Below are positions 47,424 to 58,439 of a stretch of DNA of 64,000 nt, piece by piece. The stretch is from Sepioteuthis lessoniana (taxonomy: Eukaryota; Mollusca; Cephalopoda; Myopsida; Loliginidae). Made by a program: the position numbers and the translations under genes. Location: the NCBI GenBank assembly GCA_963585895.1, contig OY757904.1:7960860-8024859 (forward strand). The letters run 5' to 3'. The notes under the pieces are model-generated. The model saw nothing but the letters and a program-made list of their open reading frames with translations, had not been told where the DNA came from and did no database searches. Each line of letters starts with the position of its first letter. Position 1 is the first letter of the stretch.

Positions 47424-48165
47424 TAAGGGCATGTCAACCCATCTTGGATTATTTTATGTAGTGAAGTCAGAAGATTGCGTTCAATTAAATTTTTTTGTGA
47501 AGTTGTGTTTTAAGAGGTTTTTTTTTTGTACACAGTACTACTGAATACACATAATTTTCGAAAAGATTAATTTAATCCGTAAATAGAACCCTAACGAGTA
47601 GTAAATCTATTTCACTCGTAGATAGAACCCTAACGGGTACTGGATCTATTTGACCCGTAAATAGAACCCCAACAGGTAGCATATCTATTTGACTCGTAAA
47701 TAGAACCCCAACAGGTAGCATATCTGTTTGACTCGTAAATAGAACCTGAACCAATAGTATACCTATTTGACCCGTAAATAGAACCCCAGCAGGTAGCATA
47801 TCTGTTTGACTCGTAAATAGAACCTGAACCAATAGTATACCTATTTGACCCGTAAATAGAACCCCAACAGGTAGCATATCTATTTGACTCGTAAATAGAA
47901 CCCCAGCAGGTAGCATATCTATTTGACTCGTAAATAGAACCCCAACAGGTAGCATATCTGTTTGACTCGTAAATAGAACCTGAACCGGTAGTATACCTAT
48001 TTGACCCGTAAATAGAACCCCAACAGGTAGCATATCTATTTGACTCGTAAATAGAACCCGAACGGGTAGCATACCTATTTGATCGTAAATAGAACCCTAT
48101 CAGGTACTAGATCTATTTGACTCGTAATAAAATCCTAACAGGTAGTAAAGATTCTACCTGGATAT
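47424..48165 (-). mobile_element. Dispersed repeat C copy with internal tandem expansion
   Basis: Left end GGGCATGTCAACCCATCTTG then GATTATTTTATG, then TTTGTACACAGTACTACTGA, then the block ATTTGACCCGTAAATAGAAC repeated as the 39 bp minisatellite. Repeat C sequences right of this block, present in other copies, are missing here. Confidence 0.65.
47575..48150. repeat. 39 bp minisatellite, about 15 units
   Basis: Unit TATTTGACTCGTAAATAGAA then CCCCAACAGGTAGCATATC. Starts at 47579, 47618, 47657 and 47696 confirm the 39 bp period, with a single 1 bp deletion near 48080. Two subtypes (CCCCAACAGGTAGCATATCTG and CCTGAACCAATAGTATACCTA) alternate over part of the array, a dimeric higher-order pattern. 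Since 39 is divisible by three, the minus strand stays open for 166 codons as a 13-residue repeat (LPVGVLFTSQIDM); there is no evidence it is expressed. Confidence 0.95.
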
Positions 48166-48369
48166 ATTAGAAGCAAAAAATGCTGTACCAAACCCACTTC
48201 AACACAAACATTGTTAGAGACTATTGCTGGTTGCTAATTTCTACAATGGGTGACCAGTTGAACGCATAACTCAAGGGTCTCAAGCATTTATAAACATATT
48301 GGAAATAAAGTGAGTATTTTATATTCATTCAACTATTTAAGTTTTCTTGAACATAACTATTCATCTTTA

Positions 48370-48695
48370 ATGTAGTGACTACTTTCTTGTCACCAGAGAA
48401 TCCGGTGACCGGCTGTTTGACAGACTACTAGAGTTCAATCATGGCAACTCTCTTGGTCGATGCAAAAAATGGTCACAGGTGAAAGTCGGTGGTTTTTGAA
48501 AAGATCAGTCAGTTATTCGTCGGTAGAAGACAAGTGACGACATAAATATTATGGCAGGTTCATCGAGTGTTGGTTACGATTAGATATCTCTTCATCGACT
48601 CAAGAATAGTTCTTCATATCTGCCTGATTTGAGACCTTTCTAAAAGGAGGTTGAAACACTAATAATTAGTAGGATTTTTCTATGACTACGTGCTG
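48370..48695. repeat. Unclassified dispersed repeat E, copy 2
   Basis: TTTTTGAAAAGATCAGTCAG, CTCTTCATCGACTCAAGAAT, GATTTGAGACCTTTCTAAAA, GGAGGTTGAAACAC match 35400-35600 in order. Confidence 0.45.
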
Positions 48696-48739
48696 AACTT
48701 CACTTTCAGTGGAAAGCTTTGTTTAGTTTAGCTTGGTTT

Positions 48740-49790
48740 TATGGCACATCAACCATTGTAGATTATTAAAAGCCAAATCTTGTTTATATATATACATTAA
48801 ATATACATGATTTGTAAACATTTTTGATAACATTTTAACATTTTTTGCACACAGTTAAATGGTTTCAAGTCTTGCTATCTAATATGAATAATTCTATTCA
48901 CAATTAATCATTTCTTTGCAAACAGTTAAATGGTTTCAAGAATCACCATGTAGCAGTAACAATTTAACCTCAGTCCTTTATTTGAACACACCCCACAAAG
49001 CAGCAGCTGTACGGCCACCTACCTCCCTTCACGAAAACTATCAAAGTTAGACGAACCAGACATGCAGTACACTACTGGAGAAGCAGGGACGAGCTCATAA
49101 GTGATGTTCTCCTATGGACGCCCTCACAAGGCCGAGCAAAAGCAGGGCGAACAGATAGAACCTACATATAGCAGGTCTGTGAGGATACGGGATGTAGCCC
49201 TGAGGACCTACCAGAAGCGATGAACGATAGGGAGGAGTGGCGAGAGACGGTCATGAATATCCGTGCTGGCGGCACGAGATGATGATGATGATATATGTAT
49301 GATATTTAAGAGATTAGTTTATTAGTAATTTCATTTTTAGGTTGTTATTTAACACTAATCCTTCTGTTCAGCATTACTCATTCTTTTGCACACTGTTGAA
49401 TGGTTCCAAGTATTGTTATTTATCCCTAACAATTCAATTAAACATCAGTTATTTGTTTTCACATAGTTAAATGATCAAACATTTCAATTTTTAACCATTC
49501 AATTTAGCATAAGTCATTCATTTGCACCAAGTTTTGATGTTAAACACTTGATAGATAGGATCAGGTGCTACCACTGTCGGCCAGAGTGGACTTAATAGTG
49601 ATGGTAATAAAGGGGTACTCTGCTTTCCCCAAAGCTCCAGCATTACTGGAGCCTCACCATCAGATTGTTTAGTGTCATATACCAGGAAACTCGTTAGGAG
49701 GTGGGTCTTACCCTTCTGCAGAGATGCATTCGGTGTATTCTATAGCCCCAGCCGTCTGGGCTGCAGTGGGAGGAGACCACTGCGTTACAT
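48740..49790 (-). mobile_element. Dispersed repeat C copy interrupted by RTE
   Basis: Left part: ATGGCACATCAACCATTGTA then GATTATTAAAAGCC, and tandem pieces of TTTGCACACAGTTAAATGGT then TTCAAG (48835, 48915). Right of the RTE insertion it resumes with TTTTGCACACTGTTGAATGG (49391) and runs through GAGTGGACTTAATAGTGATG, CTCCAGCATTACTGGAGCCT, GGGTCTTACCCTTCTGCAGA and CCCCAGCCGTCTGGG, then GCAGTGGGAGGAGACC. This is the most complete right end of repeat C. Confidence 0.7.
48990..49295 (+). mobile_element. RTE-type LINE 3' fragment
   Basis: CACCCCACAAAGCAGCAGCT, GTACGGCCACCTACCTCCCT, GAAGCAGGGACGAGCTCATA, ending GCTGGCGGCACGAGATGATG then ATGATGATA. 5'-truncated to about 300 bp, inserted within a repeat C copy. 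Confidence 0.88.
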
Positions 49791-50084
49791 TATTGAACAA
49801 TATTCTATTTACATCGAAATTTAATTTATATTGTATACAGTACTAAAATACAATTAATATAATATTTCTCTATGTATTAATAAAATGCTATCACTCTATA
49901 ATTATATGTATATCCGAAAAAGTTGTTGTGCGTGCATTATTGTAAGTACAGATTAGAGTTCAGCCAACTCGATTTAGTCTCGTATAGTATTATTTGTTTG
50001 GATAGCTGAGAAAGAAATTTTTGTGCCGTGTAAGAGAGAAATAGATTTACAGGTTCAAAAAGAAAGAAATTTTGTTGGTTGGTT

Positions 50085-50360
50085 CGTTGGGTGTTTTTTG
50101 TTAAGATATTTCATGCCGAAGTCATTTTTTTGCAAGTTGCAAATAACAATTTTCATTGAATAATTTGCACACAGTTATAAGGTTTCAAGTATTTTTACGT
50201 AGTAGTAATGATATTCAAACATATCTATTTGACCCATCAATGAAACTCTAACAGTTACTACCACTTCTTCTTATAGCAAACTAAGGAGTAATGGCAATGA
50301 TAGGGTAATTCTACATTACCCAACGCTACAGAACTGGAATCTCACAACTAGAGGAGACTG
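50085..50360 (-). mobile_element. Dispersed repeat C copy, partial
   Basis: TTTCATGCCGAAGTCATTTT, TTTGCACACAGTTATAAGGT, TCTATTTGACCCATCAATGA then AACTCTAACAGTTACTACCA, GGAGTAATGGCAATGATAGG. Confidence 0.65.
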
Positions 50361-50833
50361 CTAAGCTCATTTTGGTACTTTCCACCTCAAATCTTTTATT
50401 GTTGCCTTATTTCAGTGTTTGACAGTGACGTGTTTCCAACAAAAGACTCTTAAAAAATACTTTACCTAAATTCTTTTTTAAATCAGCACAAAATGGGATT
50501 ATCCAGCAGATAGAAAATACGGACCAGCAATCGGAAAAGAATATTAAATATGTGCAGAACATAGCGCTACAAATTCGACAATAGTCGTATATGGCATTTA
50601 TACAGAAGCAACTCTCCAATCAATATTTGTTTTACAGTTTCAAAGTTTATAATATGTATGGTTTCATATTGAAATAAGACTGTTTACCGCTGTAGACCAT
50701 TCAATGACATTGAACTAATTTAAATTTGAATTTTATAAGCCAATTTAAACTTCGAATCGACTCATATGCCGACATACAATTTGGTAGTACGTAGGGCCAC
50801 AGATGTTTCATTGGAATCAAATCTACATACATC
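50361..50833. other. AT-rich DNA with nothing recognised
   Basis: The minus frame at 50407-50619 has six cysteines in 70 residues but no known spacing pattern. Confidence 0.4.
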
Positions 50834-51029
50834 TACGAGGCCCGATCAAAAAGTATTGTGACTGAAATTTTACATTGATTAATTTTAGAGTTTTGAGTTA
50901 AAAAAAACGTGTACACAGCTAAGTTATTTTATATCTGAATAAATGGAAACAATCATGAAACCAGTTTGAATTTATTTTAAACAAGAAGTTTTTAGCGAAA
51001 GACAAGATTATACAAATGGGGAACCTTCA

Positions 51030-51190
51030 TAATCAACCTACCCAACTCTGTGTATTTATAAAATGAAAATTCATCTTGAGGACATGAAAGACACTAAAAG
51101 ATATACGACATTTTAAAAATGATATTTCAGAGGTGCTCTGACCAATAGAAAACGCACTGGAATAAGTAGTTAAATGCCAACTGTTCTATT
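51030..51190 (+). pseudogene. Mariner transposase C-terminal remnant left of the satellite
   Basis: One plus frame reads KIHLEDMKDTKRYTT, equivalent to the F-E-D-V-E-D-I-K-R-N-T-T segment of mariner transposases. After a frameshift the next reads IFQRCSDQ, stop, KTHWNK, stop, LNANCS, equivalent to FQRCFEQW-K-x-R-W-N-K-C-V and the final G-x-YFE motif. The sequence TGGAATAAGTAGTTAAATGC then CAACTGTTCTATTTTAAAGA also lines up base for base with the end of M4 (reverse complement of 26775-26822). It has no start and no catalytic core. Confidence 0.75.
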
Positions 51191-54100
51191 TTAAAGATTA
51201 ACCTTTCTTTCTCTGTTTATTCTAGTCTTGGTAAATACAGGTTTTATTTTCGCTGCTTTTTGAATACACCTCATATTTCAAAAAGTTTAACCTTTCATTC
51301 ATTCTCCATTTCTGCCTTGGTAAATACAGGTTTTATTTTCGCTGCATTTTAAATACACCTCATATTATAAAAGGTTTAACCTTTCATTCATTCTCCATTT
51401 CTGTCTTGGTAAATACAGGTTTTATTTTCACTGCTTTTTGAATACACCTCATATTTCAAAAAGTTTAACCTTTCATTCATTCTCCATTTCTGTCTTGGTA
51501 AATACAGGTTTTATTTTCGCTGCTTTTTGAATACACCTCATATTTCAAAAAGTTTAACCTTTCATTCATTCTCCATTTCTGTCTTGGTAAATACAGGTTT
51601 TATTTTCGCTGCTTTTTAAATACACCTCATATTTCAAAAAGTTTAACCTTTCATTCATTCTCCATTTCTGTCTTGGTAAATACAGGTTTTATTTTCGCTG
51701 CTTTTTAAATACACCTCATATTTCAAAAAGTTTAACCTTTCATTCATTCTCCATTTCTGTCTTGGTAAATACAGGTTTTATTTTCGCTGCTTTTTGAATA
51801 CACCTCATATTTCAAAAAGTTTAACCTTTCATTCATTCTCCATTTCTGTCTTGGTAAATACAGGTTTTATTTTCGCTGCTTTTTGAATACACCTCATATT
51901 TCAAAAAGTTTAACCTTTCATTCATTCTCCATTTCTGTCTTGGTAAATACAGGTTTTATTTTCGCTGCTTTTTAAATACACCTCATATTTCAAAAAGTTT
52001 AACCTTTCATTCATTCTCCATTTCTGTCTTGGTAAATACAGGTTTTATTTTCGCTGCTTTTTAAATACACCTCATATTTCAAAAAGTTTAACCTTTCATT
52101 CATTCTCCATTTCTGTCTTGGTAAATACAGGTTTTATTTTCGCTGCTTTTTAAATACACCTCATATTTCAAAAAGTTTAACCTTTCATTCATTCTCCATT
52201 TCTGTCTTGGTAAATACAGGTTTTATTTTCGCTGCTTTTTGAATACACCTCATATTTCAAAAAGTTTAACCTTTCATTCATTCTCCATTTCTGTCTTGGT
52301 AAATACAGGTTTTATTTTCGCTGCTTTTTGAATACACCTCATATTTCAAAAAGTTTAACCTTTCATTCATTCTCCATTTCTGTCTTGGTAAATACAGGTT
52401 TTATTTTCACTGCTTTTTGAATACACCTCATATTTCAAAAAGTTTAACCTTTCATTCATTCTCCATTTCTGTCTTGGTAAATACAGGTTTTATTTTCGCT
52501 GCTTTTTAAATACACCTCATATTTCAAAAGGTTTAACCTTTCATTCATTCTCCATTTCTGTCTTGGTAAATACAGGTTTTATTTTCGCTGCTTTTTAAAT
52601 ACACCTCATATTTCAAAAAGTTTAACCTTTCATTCATTCTCCATTTCTGTCTTGGTAAATACAGGTTTTATTTTCGCTGCTTTTTAAATACACCTCATAT
52701 TTCAAAAGGTTTAACCTTTCATTCATTCTCCATTTCTGTCTTGGTAAATACAGGTTTTATTTTCGCTGCTTTTTGAATACACCTCATATTTCAAAAAGTT
52801 TAACCTTTCATTCATTCTCCATTTCTGTCTTGGTAAATACAGGTTTTATTTTCGCTGCTTTTTAAATACACCTCATATTTCAAAAAGTTTAACCTTTCAT
52901 TCATTCTCCATTTCTGTCTTGGTAAATACAGGTTTTATTTTCGCTGCTTTTTAAATACACCTCATATTTCAAAAGGTTTAACCTTTCATTCATTCTCCAT
53001 TTCTGTCTTGGTAAATACAGGTTTTATTTTCGCTGCTTTTTGAATACACCTCATATTTCAAAAAGTTTAACCTTTCATTCATTCTCCATTTCTGTCTTGG
53101 TAAATACAGGTTTTATTTTCACTGCTTTTTAAATACACCTCATATTTCAAAAAGTTTAACCTTTCATTCATTCTCCATTTCTGTCTTGGTAAATACAGGT
53201 TTTATTTTCGCTGCTTTTTAAATACACCTCATATTTCAAAAAGTTTAACCTTTCATTCATTCTCCATTTCTGTCTTGGTAAATACAGGTTTTATTTTCGC
53301 TGCTTTTTGAATACACCTCATATTTCAAAAAGTTTAACCTTTCATTCATTCTCCATTTCTGTCTTGGTAAATACAGGTTTTATTTTCACTGCTTTTTAAA
53401 TACACCTCATATTTCAAAAAGTTTAACCTTTCATTCATTCTCCATTTCTGTCTTGGTAAATACAGGTTTTATTTTCGCTGCTTTTTAAATACACCTCATA
53501 TTTCAAAAAGTTTAACCTTTCATTCATTCTCCATTTCTGTCTTGGTAAATACAGGTTTTATTTTCGCTGCTTTTTAAATACACCTCATATTTCAAAAGGT
53601 TTAACCTTTCATTCATTCTCCATTTCTGTCTTGGTAAATACAGGTTTTATTTTCGCTGCTTTTTGAATACACCTCATATTTCAAAAGGTTTAACCTTTCA
53701 TTCATTCTCCATTTCTGTCTTGGTAAATACAGGTTTTATTTTCGCTGCTTTTTAAATACACCTCATATTTCAAAAAGTTTAACCTTTCATTCATTCTCCA
53801 TTTCTGTCTTGGTAAATACAGGTTTTATTTTCGCTGCTTTTTAAATACACCTCATATTTCAAAAAGTTTAACCTTTCATTCATTCTCCATTTCTGTCTTG
53901 GTAAATACAGGTTTTATTTTCGCTGCATTTTAAATACACCTCATATTATAAAAGGTTTAACCTTTCATTCATTCTCCATTTCTGTCTTGGTAAATACAGG
54001 TTTTATTTTCACTGCTTTTTGAATACACCTCATATTTCAAAAAGTTTAACCTTTCATTCATTCTCCATTTCTGTCTTGGTAAATACAGGTTTTATTTTCG

Positions 54101-56044
54101 CTGCTTTTTGAATACACCTCATATTTCAAAAAGTTTAACCTTTCATTCATTCTCCATTTCTGTCTTGGTAAATACAGGTTTTATTTTCGCTGCTTTTTAA
54201 ATACACCTCATATTTCAAAAAGTTTAACCTTTCATTCATTCTCCATTTCTGTCTTGGTAAATACAGGTTTTATTTTCGCTGCTTTTTAAATACACCTCAT
54301 ATTTCAAAAAGTTTAACCTTTCATTCATTCTCCATTTCTGTCTTGGTAAATACAGGTTTTATTTTCGCTGCTTTTTAAATACACCTCATATTTCAAAAAG
54401 TTTAACCTTTCATTCATTCTCCATTTCTGTCTTGGTAAATACAGGTTTTATTTTCGCTGCTTTTTGAATACACCTCATATTTCAAAAAGTTTAACCTTTT
54501 ATTCATTCTCCATTTCTGTCTTGGTAAATACAGGTTTTATTTTCACTGCTTTTTGAATACACCTCATATTTCAAAAAGTTTAACCTTTCATTCATTCTCC
54601 ATTTCTGTCTTGGTAAATACAGGTTTTATTTTCGCTGCTTTTTAAATACACCTCATATTTCAAAAGGTTTAACCTTTCATTCATTCTCCATTTCTGTCTT
54701 GGTAAATACAGGTTTTATTTTCGCTGCTTTTTGAATACACCTCATATTTCAAAAAGTTTAACCTTTCATTCATTCTCCATTTCTGTCTTGGTAAATACAG
54801 GTTTTATTTTCGCTGCTTTTTAAATACACCTCATATTTCAAAAAGTTTAACCTTTCATTCATTCTCCATTTCTGTCTTGGTAAATACAGGTTTTATTTTC
54901 GCTGCTTTTTGAATACACCTCATATTTCAAAAAGTTTAACCTTTTATTCATTCTCCATTTCTGTCTTGGTAAATACAGGTTTTATTTTCACTGCTTTTTG
55001 AATACACCTCATATTTCAAAAAGTTTAACCTTTCATTCATTCTCCATTTCTGTCTTGGTAAATACAGGTTTTATTTTCGCTGCTTTTTAAATACACCTCA
55101 TATTTCAAAAGGTTTAACCTTTCATTCATTCTCCATTTCTGTCTTGGTAAATACAGGTTTTATTTTCGCTGCTTTTTGAATACACCTCATATTTCAAAAA
55201 GTTTAACCTTTCATTCATTCTCCATTTCTGTCTTGGTAAATACAGGTTTTATTTTCGCTGCTTTTTAAATACACCTCATATTTCAAAAAGTTTAACCTTT
55301 CATTCATTCTCCATTTCTGTCTTGGTAAATACAGGTTTTATTTTCGCTGCTTTTTGAATACACCTCATATTTCAAAAAGTTTAACCTTTCATTCATTCTC
55401 CATTTCTGTCTTGGTAAATACAGGTTTTATTTTCGCTGCTTTTTAAATACACCTCATATTTCAAAAAGTTTAACCTTTCATTCATTCTCCATTTCTGTCT
55501 TGGTAAATACAGGTTTTATTTTCGCTGCTTTTTAAATACACCTCATATTTCAAAAAGTTTAACCTTTCATTCATTCTCCATTTCTGTCTTGGTAAATACA
55601 GGTTTTATTTTCGCTGCTTTTTAAATACACCTCATATTTCAAAAAGTTTAACCTTTCATTCATTCTCCATTTCTGTCTTGGTAAATACAGGTTTTATTTT
55701 CGCTGCTTTTTAAATACACCTCATATTTCAAAAAGTTTAACCTTTCATTCATTCTCCATTTCTGTCTTGGTAAATACAGGTTTTATTTTCACTGCTTTTT
55801 GAATACACCTCATATTTCAAAAAGTTTAACCTTTCATTCATTCTCCATTTCTGTCTTGGTAAATACAGGTTTTATTTTCGCTGCTTTTTAAATACACCTC
55901 ATATTTCAAAAAGTTTAACCTTTCATTCATTCTCCATTTCTGTCTTGGTAAATACAGGTTTTATTTTCGCTGCTTTTTGAATACACCTCATATTTCAAAA
56001 AGTTTAACCTTTCATTCATTCTCCATTTCTGTCTTGGTAAATAC
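51190..56044. repeat. 89 bp satellite, about 54 tandem units
   Basis: The unit can be read from TTTAACCTTTCATTCATTCT through CCATTTCTGTCTTGGTAAAT, ACAGGTTTTATTTTCGCTGC to TTTTTGAATACACCTCATAT. The landmark GTAAATACAG falls at 51231, 51320, 51409 and finally GTAAATAC at 56037, and (56037-51231)/89 is exactly 54, so there is no net indel across the array. Variation is limited to a few sites: TTCG/TTCA, TTTGAATAC/TTTAAATAC, AAAAAG/AAAAGG, and rarer CTGCATTTT and CCTTTTATTC variants. The unit length is not a multiple of three and no frame stays open. It corresponds to mariner 3' UTR plus TIR, and TATTTCAAAAAGTTTAA resembles a decayed Y-F-E-K end. Confidence 0.97.
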
Positions 56045-56270
56045 TTTGTCGGTACTTCGGTCTCGATATTATTTGGACACACTTTATATTTTCAAGAAAA
56101 ATGAACCTCTTATTCTTTGTTTATTTCTGTCTTGGTAAATACAGCTTCAGTCTCAATATCTTTTCAATCTACCTTGTATTTTAAATAATATAAACGTTTC
56201 CTTCATTGTTAATTTTTGCATTGGTAAACAGAGCTATAGTCTCAATACTTTTTGAATACCCTACGAATTT
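56045..56270. repeat. Diverged edge units of the satellite, with terminal TIR
   Basis: Two degenerate units: GTAAATACAGCTTCAGTCTC at 56135 (98 bp after the last regular landmark) and GGTAAACAGAGCTATAGTCT at 56223 (89 bp later). They are closer to the mariner M4 end than the central units are (AACGTTTC, AATACTTTTTGAATACC), as expected if array edges escape homogenisation and keep the ancestral sequence. Confidence 0.85.
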
Positions 56271-57608
56271 GCGTGTATGATGAAAGTGATTGATTGAATT
56301 TACCCTTTATCATTTGAATTAGAAACTGTATCGAATTTCCTTTGAACTAAATAAATTACTTTGTGATAAGGCTTCTGTCTCGCTGCAAATAGAATTAACT
56401 TCGAAAGTTATGATCACTGTGAAGTCATATTGGACATTATTTAGCTTTTGGCAGAGAAGCTAAATGTATATTGCAAATATCATTATGTACTATGAGTGAA
56501 CAGTTGTATACAATATCAGAAAGAATATATCCAGTGAAAAACACCAAGAAGAGAAAAAGAATAAGTTGAAATGAGTTAATTACAAAGAGATTTGGCTTAC
56601 ATAACTCTTAATTTAAAACAAAAGAAAAAAAAAACTGTAAAGAATATTAAGCACAAACTTTTCTTTATCTAATGTAAAAAGATCAACAATTTTGTTGTGG
56701 TCTTTTTCTTGAGTATAAGATCGATATGAAGTATATTATGTTACTCTTAGTTAATTACAAGAAAAATCAAAATTTTCTATCTATTCATAAATATAAATTA
56801 AAATTCTTAAAGAATAAGTCATAACGTATTTTGATTAATTTAAAACGTCAATTTCGGTATAATTAGTACGTTAATGAATCTTTTGTTTAATGATTTGCAT
56901 AAATAGAAACAGAAAGGGAATATTTATAGATGAAATGTCTCTCTGATTTTCTGATATCCAGAAACTTCAGCAAACAATAAACTCATCCATTGGGTAAAAA
57001 TACTTAAATAATTTTGAATGATCGATCTACGGAGGAATATATTTGTCGAAAAATATAAGAAGGTCTTGTAAAATATGTAAATTGAGTATTACTATATATT
57101 AAAAAGTTTCTCCTGCACAAGTCGTAATGAAGATGTTTAACACAGAAATAATTTAATAGTTCTTTGTATTTGGCCAGTGATCTTTCAAGTGATTGTTCAA
57201 AATATTTAATGGCCCAGTCTTAGAAAATAAAAATCAATTTGGGGGATTTTTCAAGTATGTATGATCAGTACTTTGTCCAAACTAATGCTAATGGAACTAT
57301 TGAAAATCATGGTCATAATCATTTTAACAAGCAGAAAAGAAAAATCTGATTTTATTGCTTAACAGTTCAGAAATCATTAAAATTTTTTAGCAGAGAAAAT
57401 TCAAAATTAAGTTACTAGTTGGGCAACTGTTCCAAATAATAATGCAAGTTCGCATTTTTATTCTTCTTAATCGATTCTGTTTAGAAATGCAGAAGGATAG
57501 AAAAGAAAAACTTTTTCTTTTTATTTAGAAATTCAAGTCTATTAGAAAAAAACATTTTCCAGATTTTTAAAATCTAGAGATTTTTAACAATGAACACTTA
57601 CATCTGCA
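56271..57608. other. AT-rich DNA with nothing recognised
   Basis: No coding or repeat signal on either strand. Confidence 0.4.
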
Positions 57609-57691
<83 letters not shown>

Positions 57692-57705
57692 TTCTAATGT
57701 TCATC

Positions 57706-57746
<41 letters not shown>

Positions 57747-57759
57747 AACATTAGAAAAC

Positions 57760-57827
<68 letters not shown>

Positions 57828-57842
57828 AACATTAGAAATCCG
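57609..57842. repeat. (AT)n tracts with inverted copies of a short unique motif
   Basis: (AT)n at 57609-57688, 57708-57741 and 57762-57823. Between them TTTTCTAATGTTCATCAT (57690) and its inverse ATGATGAACATTAGAAAAC (57741), repeated again as ATGATGAACATTAGAAAT (57823). The first pair forms a palindrome around an AT loop; the last is a direct copy of the second. Confidence 0.93.
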
Positions 57843-57966
57843 TTCCTAGAAGTTTCCGGTAGTGTGCACATTCATCAGACGGAAATTTAGGAAAAGTAGC
57901 TAATCAATCACGTATAGAATGTGGTAAGATATAAGTATACGTGACACTCACAGAAATACATATGAA

Positions 57967-57969
<3 letters not shown>

Positions 57970-58055
<86 letters not shown>

Positions 58056-58056
58056 C
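57970..58056. repeat. (AT)n passing into (GA)n
   Basis: About 20 AT units, then about 22 GA units with one ACAGA interruption. Confidence 0.95.
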
Positions 58057-58102
58057 AGTCAAAATAAAGAAGAATAAATATGCCCATAGATGGTATGGAA
58101 AT

Positions 58103-58166
58103 TTACTAAGCTTTTTGCTTAGATGTGGCACAAGGCCATATGAAAGGGGCACCCAATGAGACCATA
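58103..58166 (-). mobile_element. SINE family B fragment
   Basis: TTAGATGTGGCACAAGGCCA then TATGAAAGGGGCACCCAATG matches the body at 14650. CCATATGCCCATAGATGGTA follows and repeats 58081-58096, suggesting a target-site duplication of about 15 bp (ATGCCCATAGATGGTA on both sides). Confidence 0.65.
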
Positions 58167-58439
58167 TGCCCATAGATGGTAGATTACATGAGAAATTTAT
58201 TAATATGTTTAAACGTACGCGGTGCATTCAATAAGTTTCCAGACTTTTTTGTATAGGCATTTCAAATTGTCGTAGACTCTTGAAATTTCACTATATTATT
58301 GCTAGACATCCTATGAGATGACTGACCAATCTTTATGATTTCAGCTTCAAATGAACACCTACAGCAGCAATTGAAATACACCCTACTAAAGCCCGACTGT
58401 CACAGTTGGTGAATTTCAAAACCGCAATCTGGACGTCAG

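Larger units (their letters stand above)
50836..56265 (+). mobile_element. Mariner element containing a satellite made of its own 3' end
   Basis: The left TIR, after target TA at 50834, is CGAGGCCCGATCAAAAAGTA then TTGTGAC. The right end at 56239-56265 is GTCTCAATACTTTTTGAATA then CCCTACG, whose reverse complement shares TCAAAAAGTATTG(A/T)GAC with the left TIR. Between them lie a transposase C-terminus (51030-51190, plus strand), then about 54 copies of an 89 bp unit, then two diverged units. Total about 5.4 kb, against about 1.3 kb for a normal mariner, nearly all of the excess being satellite. The N-terminal and most of the catalytic transposase are deleted. The alternative, that two unrelated mariner ends happen to flank a satellite, is weakened by the match between the unit and a mariner end. 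Confidence 0.75.

Noticed and set aside
47572..48072. 166-codon minus frame with a 13-residue repeat
   Set aside because: It follows from a 39 bp minisatellite whose length is divisible by three. No start context, splice signal or non-repeat domain supports a gene.
51190..56044. CRISPR array
   Set aside because: The units are directly tandem with no unique spacers, the genome is eukaryotic, and no cas genes are present.
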